This document shows, piece by piece, positions 34,429-43,029 of a DNA stretch of 56,255 bases. This DNA is from Faecalitalea cylindroides ATCC 27803 (GTDB lineage: Bacteria; Bacillota_I; Bacilli_A; Erysipelotrichales; Erysipelotrichaceae). The DNA lies in contig NZ_KI270980.1 of assembly GCF_000469305.1 (NCBI RefSeq), positions 1 through 56,255 of the forward strand, written 5' to 3'. How positions within the stretch are numbered: position 1 is the first letter of the stretch; every line of letters starts with the position of its first letter. The notes beneath the pieces are model-generated. The model saw nothing but the letters and a program-made list of their open reading frames with translations. It was not told the DNA's origin and did not search any database. The position numbers and the translations under genes are program-made.

Positions 34429-35661
34429 TAGTTCAAGACAATAATAGTTTTTCTTTCCTCTACGAATAATAGAGTAATTTTTTACACATACACAATGATT
34501 ATCTGAAGTCATCATATAATCTGGATCTGTGATCTTCGTACCATTAACCATGATTGAATTTCCTTTGATCCATTCTCTTGCCTCACGACGACTTGACGCA
34601 ATTCCACTTTCCACCAATGTTTCTAACAGTGTTTTTCCCTGTTCACAATGAAGTTTTTCCATGTTGCGGATCGCATCTAATTTTTGATCATCCGTTAACT
34701 CTTGAATCTTACCTTTGAATAATGCTTCAGTAATCTTTAATGCACAATCCAAGCCTTCCTGACCATGAAGATCTCGTACAACTTCGCTGGCAAGTGTTTT
34801 CTGTGCTAAGCGTTTATGTGGCTCATTCTGCAAAGAAACTTCCAATTCTTCAATTTGTTCTCTTGTAAGGAAAGTCAATTTCTTCAAGTATTCGATGACT
34901 TTACGATCATCAGTATTAAATAAGAATTGATACAATTCATAAGGAGATGTTTTACTTGCATCCAACCATACTGTTCCAGATTCACTCTTACCAAATTTCG
35001 TTCCGTCCGCTTTTGTAATCAAAGGCATTGTTAAACCATAACATTTAACATCCGCTCCACATTTTTTACGAATCAATTCAAGTCCTGAAGTAATATTTCC
35101 CCATTGATCCTGTCCACCAATCTGCAAAGTACAATTCTTTTCCTGATATAAATGTAAAAAGTCTAAAGACTGAAGGATCATATAAGAAAATTCTGTATAA
35201 CTGATACCTGTATCAAGACGTTTTTTAACAGTTTCTTTATTGATCATGTAATTAACATTAAAAAACTTTCCATAATCTCTTAAGAAATCAATCACAGAAA
35301 TATCTTTGGTCCAGTCCAGGTTATTAACCATCTCAAATCCCCAAAGCTTTGAAATTTGTGCATGCAAGGCATCATAATTAGCCTTAAGGGTTTCCTGGGT
35401 CAACATATTTCTTTCGCCAGTTGCCTTTGGATCTCCAATAAATCCAGTAGCTCCACCAACCAACATAATTGGATGATGTCCGTGTTTTTCAAGACGTTTT
35501 GCCATTAACAAAGAAGAGTAATGTCCAATGTGCAAACTATCCGCTGTTGGATCGGTCCCAATATAAAATGTCAGTTTTTCATTATTGATCGCATCTTTTA
35601 CTTCTGGACTTGTAATATTATCTACAAGGCCTCGCCATTCTAATTCTTCAAACAGGTTCAT
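34423..35661 (-). CDS. tyrS: Tyrosine--tRNA ligase
   Basis: Charges tRNA-Tyr. 412 residues. FYIGTDPTADSLHIGHYSSL (HIGH), DFLHLYQEKNCTLQIGGQDQWGN (YQ-D region), KFGKS catalytic loop and a C-terminal S4 domain (SRREAREWIKGNSIMVNG). The ATG at 35661 lies 7 nt after GGAGGA; the longer frame to 35745 runs through the T-box and is rejected. Regulated by the tyrosine T-box leader. Confidence 0.96.
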   Translation of the reverse strand: MNLFEELEWRGLVDNITSPEVKDAINNEKLTFYIGTDPTADSLHIGHYSSLLMAKRLEKHGHHPIMLVGGATGFIGDPKATGERNMLTQETLKANYDALHAQISKLWGFEMVNNLDWTKDISVIDFLRDYGKFFNVNYMINKETVKKRLDTGISYTEFSYMILQSLDFLHLYQEKNCTLQIGGQDQWGNITSGLELIRKKCGADVKCYGLTMPLITKADGTKFGKSESGTVWLDASKTSPYELYQFLFNTDDRKVIEYLKKLTFLTREQIEELEVSLQNEPHKRLAQKTLASEVVRDLHGQEGLDCALKITEALFKGKIQELTDDQKLDAIRNMEKLHCEQGKTLLETLVESGIASSRREAREWIKGNSIMVNGTKITDPDYMMTSDNHCVCVKNYSIIRRGKKNYYCLELK

Positions 35662-35682
35662 ATTCATTCCTCCTAATAAAAA

Positions 35683-35880
35683 AACGCCCTTAATAAGGAC
35701 GTTATAAACGCGGTACCACCTTACTTCATGTATGTTCACATGCACTCAAACCTTTAACGCAGGTATACGTCATATAATGAAGCTCCAAGGTGTATTCCAT
35801 AGGCTCAATCAAGACTTTTCACCAGCCAGTCCTTCTCTACACACGAACTCCTATGTACTATTTCTCTTCGTTGCGATATG
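35683..35880 (-). promoter_or_regulatory. Tyrosine T-box riboswitch of tyrS
   Basis: The antiterminator signature GGTGGTACCGCG is on the minus strand at 35709-35720, followed by a terminator AACGTCCTT / AAGGGCGTT plus seven T (35683-35703). A UAC triplet in the context GGAATACACC (35792-35794) suits the specifier loop for Tyr. Uncharged tRNA-Tyr should favour read-through into tyrS. Confidence 0.9.
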
Positions 35881-35883
35881 CTT

Positions 35884-35911
35884 ATTATACATGATTAATT
35901 TTAAAAGGCAA
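35884..35911 (-). promoter_or_regulatory. Promoter of the tyrS T-box transcript
   Basis: TTGCCT (35906-35911), 16 bp, TATAAT (35884-35889), just upstream of the T-box stem I. Confidence 0.6.
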
Positions 35912-35945
35912 TATAGAAAATTGAATCATTTTAATATCATAAGAT

Positions 35946-35971
35946 AAAAAAGAACCTCACATTGAGGTTCT
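35946..35971 (-). terminator. leuS terminator
   Basis: AGAACCTC / GAGGTTCT stem with a 5-nt loop, followed by six T on the minus strand. Confidence 0.85.
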
Positions 35972-35980
35972 AATTTTATA

Positions 35981-38380
35981 CTAGTTTGCGACGATATTAA
36001 TGACCTTCCCTTTAACAACAATAACTTTGCGAATTGTTTTTCCTTCAATTTGACGTTTTACTGTTTCAAGTTCCAATGCCTTTTCTTTTAATTCGTCTTC
36101 CTGTGTTCCAACTGGAACATCAAATTTACCACGAACTTTTCCGTTTACCTGTACCACAATGGTTACATTTTCTTCCACTAGAACGGATTCATCATATGTA
36201 GGCCATGGTTCATAAGCAATAGATTGATCATGTCCTAATTTTTGCCACATTTCTTCACCTAAATGCGGTGCATAACAAGACAATAGTTTAACGAATCCTT
36301 CGGCATATCCTTTATAAAGTGTTTTTGCCTTATAAGCGTCATTAATAAAGATCATCATCTGCGCAATGGCTGTGTTTAAACTAAGTGTTTCAATATCATT
36401 CGAAACTTTCTTAACGGTCGCATTATACACTTTATCCAATTCATGATCGTTTTCTTCAGTTACTTTACCACTTTCAACGATCAAGCGATATACTCGTTCC
36501 AACCATTTACGTGAACCTTCAACACCCTGTTCGCTCCAAGGTTTGCTGGCTTCCAATGGTCCCATGAACATCTCATATAAACGAAGGGTATCCGCACCAT
36601 ATTTTTCAACAACATCATTTGGATTCACGACAAATTCAGGGAAACGTTTTCCCATTTTGATGCCGTTTGCGCCCAAAATATATCCCTGATGAACAAGCTT
36701 TTTAAAAGGTTCTTTAACAGGTACCAATCCTTTATCATATAAGTAGTTTGTCCACATTCTTGAATACAACAAGTGACCAACCGCATGTTCTGGACCGCCA
36801 ATATATAAATCGACTGGCATCCAGTGTTTCAATAATTCATAATCGGCGAATTCTTTGTCATTATGTGGATCGATATATCGCAAGAAATACCAGCTGCTTC
36901 CCGCACTGCCTGGCATAGTACTTGTTTCGCGTTTTCCCTTTTTACCATCAATTTCCACATTGACCCAGGAATCCGCTTTTTCAAGTGGACTAGCTCCTGT
37001 TTTGCTAGGAGAATAATCTTCAAGTTCAGGAAGGATCAAAGGTAGTTGATCATCACTTAAGGCAATCATATCCCCATCTTCCATATGTACGATAGGAATT
37101 GGTTCTCCCCAGTAACGCTGACGGGCAAAGATCCATTCACGTAAACGATAGTTCACATGTTTCTTTCCACAGTTGTGTTCTTCTAACCAATCGATCATCG
37201 CATTGATCGCATCTTCTTTATTTAATCCATCCAAGAATCCGGAATTGATATGAACACCATCCTGTGTCCATGCTTCTTCTTCAATATTTCCACCTTCTAA
37301 TACAGGAATGATCTCAATACCAAATTTCTTGGCAAATTCATAGTCTCGTGTATCATGTGCAGGAACAGCCATGATAGCCCCTGTACCATAAGATGCCAAT
37401 ACATAATCGGAAATCCAAATTGGAATTTCTTTTCCATTTACAGGATTGATTGCATAAGCCCCAGTGAATACACCCGTTTTATCTTTATTTAACTGTGTTC
37501 TTTCCAATTCAGATTTAGTCGCACAAGCTGCTTTATACGCTTCTACTTCTGCTTTTTTATCCTCTGTTGTTATCATATCGATCAAACGATGTTCTGGTGC
37601 TAAAACACAATATGTAGCGCCAAACAAAGTATCACAACGTGTCGTAAAGACAGTAAAGCTTTCCTCATGACCAGCAACTTTGAAATCAACATGAGCTCCA
37701 ATTGATTTTCCAATCCAGTTACGCTGCATTTCCTTTGTGGATTCAGGCCAGTCAATCTCATCTAAGCCTTCCAACAAACGATCAGCATATTTTACAATAT
37801 CGATGACCCATTGACGCATGTTTTTGCGAACGACAGGATAGCCTCCACGCTCACTTTTTCCATCAACTACTTCATCATTAGCTAATACGGTTCCAAGTTC
37901 CTCACACCAGTTAACTGGCATTTCTACACATTTAGCTAAACCATCTTCAAATAGCTGTTTAAAGATCCACTGAGTCCATTTATAGAAATCCGGATCACAA
38001 GTAGATACTTCTTTGGTCCAGTCATAGCTAAAACCTAACATTTTTAATTGTTTAGTAAAGACTTCAATATTATGTTTTGTAAATCCATCTGGATGATTTC
38101 CTGTCTGGATCGCATATTGTTCAGCTGGCAAACCAAAGCTATCAAAGCCCATTGGATGCAATACATTATATCCTTGCATTCTTTTCATTCGACATACGAT
38201 ATCGGTTGCAGTATAACCCTCAGGATGTCCGGCATGAAGACCCACTCCAGAAGGATATGGGAACATATCTAATGCATAGTATTTTGGCTTAGAAAAATCA
38301 TGTACATCTGTATAGAAAGTTTGATTTTCATCCCAGTAATTTTGCCATTTCTTTTCGATTTCTTTGTGGTCAAAGCTCAT
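35981..38380 (-). CDS. leuS: Leucine--tRNA ligase
   Basis: Charges tRNA-Leu and edits mis-charged products. 799 residues. HIGH element [19 protein letters not shown]1 editing domain ([34 protein letters not shown]), [14 protein letters not shown] and the catalytic-loop region [14 protein letters not shown], where the usual KMSKS reads KMGKR. C-terminal anticodon domain and [10 protein letters not shown] tail are present. GGAGGA lies upstream of the ATG. Regulated by its own T-box. Confidence 0.95.
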   Translation of the reverse strand: MSFDHKEIEKKWQNYWDENQTFYTDVHDFSKPKYYALDMFPYPSGVGLHAGHPEGYTATDIVCRMKRMQGYNVLHPMGFDSFGLPAEQYAIQTGNHPDGFTKHNIEVFTKQLKMLGFSYDWTKEVSTCDPDFYKWTQWIFKQLFEDGLAKCVEMPVNWCEELGTVLANDEVVDGKSERGGYPVVRKNMRQWVIDIVKYADRLLEGLDEIDWPESTKEMQRNWIGKSIGAHVDFKVAGHEESFTVFTTRCDTLFGATYCVLAPEHRLIDMITTEDKKAEVEAYKAACATKSELERTQLNKDKTGVFTGAYAINPVNGKEIPIWISDYVLASYGTGAIMAVPAHDTRDYEFAKKFGIEIIPVLEGGNIEEEAWTQDGVHINSGFLDGLNKEDAINAMIDWLEEHNCGKKHVNYRLREWIFARQRYWGEPIPIVHMEDGDMIALSDDQLPLILPELEDYSPSKTGASPLEKADSWVNVEIDGKKGKRETSTMPGSAGSSWYFLRYIDPHNDKEFADYELLKHWMPVDLYIGGPEHAVGHLLYSRMWTNYLYDKGLVPVKEPFKKLVHQGYILGANGIKMGKRFPEFVVNPNDVVEKYGADTLRLYEMFMGPLEASKPWSEQGVEGSRKWLERVYRLIVESGKVTEENDHELDKVYNATVKKVSNDIETLSLNTAIAQMMIFINDAYKAKTLYKGYAEGFVKLLSCYAPHLGEEMWQKLGHDQSIAYEPWPTYDESVLVEENVTIVVQVNGKVRGKFDVPVGTQEDELKEKALELETVKRQIEGKTIRKVIVVKGKVINIVAN

Positions 38381-38400
38381 TTTCTCTTCCTCCTAAATAA

Positions 38401-38600
38401 AAAAACGTCCTCATCTAAGGACGTTATTAACGCGGTACCACCTTAGTTCATAGATTTCTCTATGCCCTTTTCTTCTTTTAACGCAAGAAATACGGATAAC
38501 ATTACTTATCGACTCCCCAGCAAGTTCAAAGGAATTGAATACTGATTTCCACCAAACATCAGCTCTCTAAAATTCAAAGAATCTTTTACTACTCTGGTTC
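38401..38600 (-). promoter_or_regulatory. Leucine T-box riboswitch of leuS
   Basis: GGTGGTACCGCG on the minus strand at 38431-38442, followed by the terminator AACGTCC / GGACGTT and seven T (38401-38425). A CUU triplet in TTTGAACTTGC (38522-38524) is a fitting Leu specifier. The upstream limit is approximate; the comG terminator ends just before it. Confidence 0.88.
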
Positions 38601-38628
38601 AAAATCATCTGATAAGAATTTATCAGAT
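38601..38628 (-). terminator. comG operon terminator
   Basis: ATCTGATAA / TTATCAGAT (9 bp, 4-nt loop) followed by GATTTTG on the minus strand. The stop of the last comG gene lies in the stem. It separates comG from the leuS T-box. Confidence 0.65.
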
Positions 38629-39060
38629 TTTAGTTAAATAGTCAATGCCACTGATTCCTTTTTCATCATAGAATACCTTTAATTCCAAATCTTCATATTG
38701 ACACGAAATATACGTATTTTCATCTATGAAAATCACGGTATGTCCATTGATTTCTTCTATCTTCTTTAAGATCAATTGATCATCTGCATAATTACATCGA
38801 CGAACTAGGTTGTTGTTTTCTATCATCATCTTTGCATGCGAAATACACGATAGATCAACAATCGATTGACGATTTGCCTGGATTAGGTATGCTGAGTTTA
38901 AAACATAGATAGACATTAATGATATGATCTGCAACAATAGCGCAAAACAAATTAAAGCTAACCAGGAAGCATATCCATTATGTGATTTGAACCGAGAATG
39001 TTTTCTTGTCTTTTTGATATCGCAAATAAATTTTTTCATCTTCTTCAAAAAATTCTGCAT
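38623..39060 (-). CDS. comGG: ComGG-like competence pseudopilus protein
   Basis: 145-residue last gene of the comG operon. A basic start (KKTRKHSRFKSHNGYASW) is followed by one membrane helix ALICFALLLQIISLMSIYVL. The G-Y-A-S-W-L junction resembles the ComGG processing site, which also lacks Glu at +5. The rest has no motif. The start may be 39039 (MKKFICD). It overlaps comGF by 83 nt. Identification rests mainly on position. Confidence 0.6.
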   Translation of the reverse strand: MQNFLKKMKKFICDIKKTRKHSRFKSHNGYASWLALICFALLLQIISLMSIYVLNSAYLIQANRQSIVDLSCISHAKMMIENNNLVRRCNYADDQLILKKIEEINGHTVIFIDENTYISCQYEDLELKVFYDEKGISGIDYLTKI

Positions 39061-39376
39061 ATTCTATATTCTCCATCAAGATCTCATATCCATCTCGTTT
39101 AACTAGGCGATTGCGATCAAATTCGATTCGTATCTCTTCATGTTCATATATCATATATAAAGTCCTTTCTTTTACCTCTCTATCTTTGGATACCGCTGCA
39201 ATCTGACGTAACTGCAAGATGGCAAACTGATCTTGATGATTTGGACGATAGTTGATAAAAAGGACACATGTTCTTAAATAGATTACCGCACAAAAAGATA
39301 CGATCAAACTGATAAATAACGCAATCAAAGCTTCAATCATGGTAAAACCATTGGGTATTGATTTCTTTATCCACAT
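38978..39376 (-). CDS. comGF: ComGF-like competence pseudopilin
   Basis: 132 residues. Prepilin cleavage and N-methylation motif IPNGFTMIEALIALFISLIV at the start, then a globular, charged part (RIEFDRNRLVKRDGYEILME) resembling ComGF. Start taken at 39376 (MWIKKS), five codons into the open frame; no strong ribosome-binding site, so it is likely coupled to comGE. Confidence 0.75.
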   Translation of the reverse strand: MWIKKSIPNGFTMIEALIALFISLIVSFCAVIYLRTCVLFINYRPNHQDQFAILQLRQIAAVSKDREVKERTLYMIYEHEEIRIEFDRNRLVKRDGYEILMENIEYAEFFEEDEKIYLRYQKDKKTFSVQIT

Positions 39377-39494
39377 AATAACCAAAATCATCTTCTACGA
39401 TCTTAAAAACACTGAATAATACTCCTGCACATAAGATCATAACAAATAATCCAAACAACGCATCTGTTAAAATAAAACCATTTTTCTTAATCAA
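39333..39494 (-). CDS. comGE: ComGE-like mini prepilin (53 residues)
   Basis: Short gene beginning with TTG at 39494, inside the comGD stop, and ending inside comGF. It encodes a prepilin-type N-terminus: KKNGFILTDALFGLFVMILC, then GVLFSVFKIV and a 20-residue polar tail ending QWFYHD. Cleavage would fall after NG. Residue +5 is Asp instead of the usual Glu. Much shorter than Bacillus ComGE (about 115 residues). Its place between comGD and comGF supports the name. Confidence 0.65.
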   Translation of the reverse strand: MIKKNGFILTDALFGLFVMILCAGVLFSVFKIVEDDFGYYVDKEINTQWFYHD

Positions 39495-39876
39495 TTCGTA
39501 CTCGCCCACTTCCTAATTGAAAGATCAATTTTTTTGTACCTTTTTGATCATGACACTCTAAAGTATTTGCCTTTGAGATATTTCCTTTAGCATTATAGTG
39601 AAAACGTAAAGTTTCACACGCAATGGATTCATCAAATTCATAATATTCTCCATCAAATAAGGCATGATCTTCATAAATCTCAACACGGGTCTCTCTTTTT
39701 TCTATGAATGCTTTCTCCTGCATCAAAACACAATACGACATTAACTTTTCCATAAAGATAGTTAAGTTCGATTGATTTTGATTCTGTGATATTCCTATGG
39801 ATAATACACATACGATCAAAAGTACGATCAAGCTTTCTATCATTGTAAAACCATTACTGTGTACTTGCCTGTCCAT
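39487..39876 (-). CDS. comGD: ComGD-like competence pseudopilin
   Basis: 129 residues with the prepilin motif SNGFTMIESLIVLLIVCVLS at residues 7-26, followed by a globular part with no clear domain. Overlaps comGC (23 nt) and comGE (8 nt), so the minor pilins are translated as a coupled series. Confidence 0.78.
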   Translation of the reverse strand: MDRQVHSNGFTMIESLIVLLIVCVLSIGISQNQNQSNLTIFMEKLMSYCVLMQEKAFIEKRETRVEIYEDHALFDGEYYEFDESIACETLRFHYNAKGNISKANTLECHDQKGTKKLIFQLGSGRVRID

Positions 39877-40156
39877 CTACAATCACTACCGTTTCGCCAT
39901 TTGGGCATCGATCTTGTCCTTCTTTTAAATATCCTTCATTAATCAATTCCTGTACACTTGTAGGTGTCGTTAGATTTTCTATTTCATATAAGATAATTTG
40001 TGAATCAACAATATCTAATAGAGCCTGACACCCTTTATCACGTATGATTGTTTCTTTTTGTTGAATATTGGGTAATGTGATCAATAACAATAAGGCAATT
40101 ACTAACATAACGATCATCATTTCTAAGACAGTAAATCCATTCTTTTTATTCTGCAT
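39854..40156 (-). CDS. comGC: Major competence pseudopilin ComGC
   Basis: 100 residues. Prepilin motif KKNGFTVLEMMIVMLVIALL, then a helix and a short C-terminal part with CQALLDIVDSQI and RCPNG. ComGC is the main subunit of the transformation pilus; the two Cys can form an intramolecular disulfide. AAAGGA lies upstream of the ATG. Confidence 0.93.
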   Translation of the reverse strand: MQNKKNGFTVLEMMIVMLVIALLLLITLPNIQQKETIIRDKGCQALLDIVDSQIILYEIENLTTPTSVQELINEGYLKEGQDRCPNGETVVIVDGQASTQ

Positions 40157-40171
40157 TTTTATTATTCCTTT

Positions 40172-41173
40172 CTAAATCGTATTTAACATATTCAGCGGCA
40201 ACAACATGATCTGATATACAACTAATACTAAAATACCTACACAGCTATACGAAAACACCTGCATCGTAACGATCAGCTTATTAACGATCGTTTTAAAAGA
40301 TTCAATGGCCTGTTCATAGTACACTTTTAAAATTGTAACTAGATCTGCACTCTTCATCCCAATCTTAAAGAAAACAAGGAATGTTTTATCAAAAGGAATT
40401 GTGTTTATGATCGTTTCCAATCGCTTCCCTTCTAAAAGTTCCAGATAGATTCGGTTTCCAAAATAATGAACTTCTTTAAAGTAATTCATTTCCGATAATA
40501 TTTGAAAACAATCTTTTGATGTAAGATTCGATGCCAATAAAGACTCAAGCACAATTGAAAATTGAATAGTAACATACAGTTGATATATCTTGTTTTTTAA
40601 TAGATACGGAATGATTTTTTCTTTAAAAACAGGAACTTTTACATACATAAACATCAATACCAGCAAGACGACCATACAGATAAGCAACAAAGTAAACAAG
40701 ATTTCCAAAAGATCCAATAGTAGAAAACTATTCTCACCATTTGAATACACCATCATGGAAGGAATGATTGATCTAGAAAAGAATAGGATCATGAAATAGG
40801 CAAAACAAAAGATGAAGATTGGATAGGCAATCTTTGTGAAAAAATGATAAGAAATCGTATTTGAACTGTTATCAATTCGTTCTGCACACGTTAAAGCCTG
40901 TTTAAAAGACATGTGCTTAGCCAAAACATGAAGGATCTTAAAGAGTTTTAAAATTTGACCATCACATAAAATATCAATCAAAACTTCTCCATTTTTTAAT
41001 CTGGTTATGATTTTATCCTTTTCTTTAAAACAGAGCTGGATGACAGTCTTGGTGTCTAATCCTTGATCTAATAAAAGCTTCATCTTTACGAGTTCATCTT
41101 TGGAAATCTTTAATGTCGAACTGGGCTTGCGGATCAAAGATATATCCTTGTTCAACAGCGTTTTGAATCTCAT
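40172..41173 (-). CDS. comGB: Competence type II secretion inner-membrane protein ComGB
   Basis: Polytopic membrane platform (PilC/GspF family) for pseudopilus assembly; about 333 residues. ISKDELVKMKLLLDQGLDTK begins the first cytoplasmic T2SSF half; membrane helices around YPIFIFCFAYFMILFF, LLLICMVVLLVLMFMYV and SYSCVGILVLVVYQIML. Start uncertain: the ATG at 41173 has GGAGG touching it and overlaps comGA by 80 nt; the frame is open to 41257, and another ATG at 41083 would remove conserved residues. Confidence 0.85.
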   Translation of the reverse strand: MRFKTLLNKDISLIRKPSSTLKISKDELVKMKLLLDQGLDTKTVIQLCFKEKDKIITRLKNGEVLIDILCDGQILKLFKILHVLAKHMSFKQALTCAERIDNSSNTISYHFFTKIAYPIFIFCFAYFMILFFSRSIIPSMMVYSNGENSFLLLDLLEILFTLLLICMVVLLVLMFMYVKVPVFKEKIIPYLLKNKIYQLYVTIQFSIVLESLLASNLTSKDCFQILSEMNYFKEVHYFGNRIYLELLEGKRLETIINTIPFDKTFLVFFKIGMKSADLVTILKVYYEQAIESFKTIVNKLIVTMQVFSYSCVGILVLVVYQIMLLPLNMLNTI

Positions 41174-42092
41174 CCTCCAATTTTCTGTGTTCCTTTGGAT
41201 ATTCGTGTTTTTCGATCGCATGATCAAGTGCTTGGGCATCGAGAATTTCATATACACACTCCTTTCTAAAAATATCCTTTGTCTTATAAAGACGTTGGGA
41301 AATCACAGCTGTTAAAGTATTTTTTAGATCATACTCACTTAAACCAAAATCCAATAAACGGTGAAGGCTTTCCAAAGCATTCTTGGCATGTAAAGTAGTA
41401 AAGACCATGTGACCTGTTAAAGCGGCTCGTATGACCATCCTGGCAGTATAGGCATTTCTTGTTTCACCAATCAAAATCACATCCGGATCATGTCTTAATA
41501 ATTCCTCAATTCCTTTTTCGTATGTAAAACCCATAGCTTCATTGATCTGCAGCTGCAAATACAATTCATCCTCAATTTCAATTGGATCTTCAAGGCTTAT
41601 GACATTATATTGGTCCTTGCAGGCAATTTCATGTAATATTGCATGCAACGTGGTCGTCTTGCCTGAATTCGTTGGGCCAGAAAAAATAACCAGACCTTGC
41701 CTGCAATTTGTTAAACTTTTTAAAAACGAAATACTTTTGGAATCTTGCGTAAGCTGATCTATAGCCATTGATGGATTAGTCCTCAATAAGCGCAAGACTC
41801 CTGTTTGAATCGATTGATTCACAATAACACTAAAGCGACAAAAGATTTCTTTTGCATCTAACTGCACAGAAAATTGTCCACTTTGAGGACATAAAGGATT
41901 GGTTAAATCAAAACCGGCAATGAATTTCATATATTCAAAAACACCCTTATCCCAAATATCTTGTTCGATCTTTTCCATGCCCAAATCATTTCGAAACTGG
42001 ATATCCATATGATCTTGTTTGACGATAAAGTGGATATCACTAGCTTTATGCTCAATAGCAAGCTGTATCAAACTGTATAAGAGTTCTTCCAT
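41094..42092 (-). CDS. comGA: Competence pilus assembly ATPase ComGA
   Basis: Hexameric PilB/PulE-type ATPase that powers pseudopilus growth in DNA uptake. 332 residues. Walker A FSGPTNSGKTTTLHAIL, ISLEDPIEIEDELYLQLQI (Asp box), RHDPDVILIGETRNAYTARM (Walker B) and TLHAKNALESLHRL (His box). Like Bacillus ComGA it lacks the long N-terminal domain. AGGAGG upstream of the ATG. First gene of comG. Confidence 0.95.
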   Translation of the reverse strand: MEELLYSLIQLAIEHKASDIHFIVKQDHMDIQFRNDLGMEKIEQDIWDKGVFEYMKFIAGFDLTNPLCPQSGQFSVQLDAKEIFCRFSVIVNQSIQTGVLRLLRTNPSMAIDQLTQDSKSISFLKSLTNCRQGLVIFSGPTNSGKTTTLHAILHEIACKDQYNVISLEDPIEIEDELYLQLQINEAMGFTYEKGIEELLRHDPDVILIGETRNAYTARMVIRAALTGHMVFTTLHAKNALESLHRLLDFGLSEYDLKNTLTAVISQRLYKTKDIFRKECVYEILDAQALDHAIEKHEYPKEHRKLEDEIQNAVEQGYIFDPQAQFDIKDFQR

Positions 42093-42136
42093 TTCACTTC
42101 CTCCTATTATCTAATACAATCGAAACTTCTAAAAAG

Positions 42137-42162
42137 ACAAAAAAAATCGACTTTCGTCGATT
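42137..42162 (-). terminator. Terminator of the MBL hydrolase gene
   Basis: AATCGAC / GTCGATT with a 4-nt loop, then a run of eight T on the minus strand. The TAA of the gene overlaps the stem. Confidence 0.85.
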
Positions 42163-42772
42163 AATTTTGCAGATATGGATTCCAGCGTCTTTCCAAATCC
42201 AAAGTTGTCGATGGGCCATGTCCAGGGTAGATAGGATAATTTTGATCAAACTGTATAAATTTCTTTAAAGACTGAAACATCGCATACTCACTACCAGTTT
42301 CCAGATCCATCCTTCCAATAGATCCTTGGAAAATAAAGTCTCCAGTAAATAGTTTGTCATCGATCTTAAAGACAGTTGAACCAATAGAATGACCCGGAAA
42401 GAAAAACACCTCTACATCAAAAGCGCCAATTGTCATCAAGCCTTCTTTGAAAGTTCTAGGCTTTGCATGACAGACAACATGGGTAAAAAATGTATTTGAT
42501 CCATTTAGATCTGGATTGATTAAAAATTGTACTTCATGTGGATTGACATAGACATCCACATCATGATTTTTTAATATGGAATCAATTCCGCCAATATGGT
42601 CAAAGTGGGCATGCGTCAATAGAATTGCATCTAAATTAGCATGTTCTATTTCTAATAAACGATCTAAATCTTTAAACTCAGCACCTGGATCGATGACTAA
42701 CGCATGACCATCCTGAATCAATAGGTAACAATTAGCTTGAACCGGTCCCAATGCTCTTGTGATGATCTTCAT
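42161..42772 (-). CDS. Metallo-beta-lactamase-fold hydrolase, glyoxalase II-like (YqgX-like)
   Basis: 203-residue zinc hydrolase. Metal ligands: ILLTHAHFDHIGGI, FFFPGHSIGSTVF, FTGDFIFQGSIG and IYPGHGPST. Likely a small thioester hydrolase of the YqgX group, usual neighbour of comGA in Firmicutes. The ATG at 42772 has no ribosome-binding site and lies about 12 nt after the rpmG terminator; a TTG two codons upstream gives no better site. Confidence 0.9.
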   Translation of the reverse strand: MKIITRALGPVQANCYLLIQDGHALVIDPGAEFKDLDRLLEIEHANLDAILLTHAHFDHIGGIDSILKNHDVDVYVNPHEVQFLINPDLNGSNTFFTHVVCHAKPRTFKEGLMTIGAFDVEVFFFPGHSIGSTVFKIDDKLFTGDFIFQGSIGRMDLETGSEYAMFQSLKKFIQFDQNYPIYPGHGPSTTLDLERRWNPYLQN

Positions 42773-42782
42773 AAACAATACA

Positions 42783-42808
42783 TAAAAAAGACCATAATCG
42801 GTCTTTTT
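42783..42808 (-). terminator. rpmG terminator
   Basis: AAAAAGACC / GGTCTTTTT stem with a 6-nt loop, stop codon of rpmG at its base. Confidence 0.85.
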
Positions 42809-42957
42809 TATTTTTTCTCCTTATGATCCGTTTTCTGATTACATTTTGGACAATATTTCTTTATAGTCATACGTTCAGGATGTTTCTTTTTATTTCTTGT
42901 ACCAATGTAATTTTCTTCTCCACAAACAGAACATTTAAATGTAATACGATCTCTCAT
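42808..42957 (-). CDS. rpmG: 50S ribosomal protein L33 (zinc-type)
   Basis: 49 residues. MRDRITFKCSVCGEENYIGT, then KHPERMTIKKYCPKCNQKT. Four Cys (9, 12, 36, 39) make the zinc ribbon of the C+ form. GGAGGACAGACC gives a good ribosome-binding site before the ATG. Lies between the PBP gene and the MBL gene, the common Firmicutes arrangement. Confidence 0.95.
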   Translation of the reverse strand: MRDRITFKCSVCGEENYIGTRNKKKHPERMTIKKYCPKCNQKTDHKEKK

Positions 42958-43029
42958 GGTCTGTCCTCCTCACATTTACTGATTGAGTATAACATATTCC
43001 GCTATTCATTGACAAGTTCGTTTTTTGTT

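Noticed and set aside
35662-35745. Longer tyrS reading frame
   Set aside because: It runs through the terminator and T-box core of the leader RNA.
38601-38628. Hairpin as part of the leuS T-box
   Set aside because: It contains the comGG stop codon and lies before the T-box elements; it is better explained as the comG terminator.
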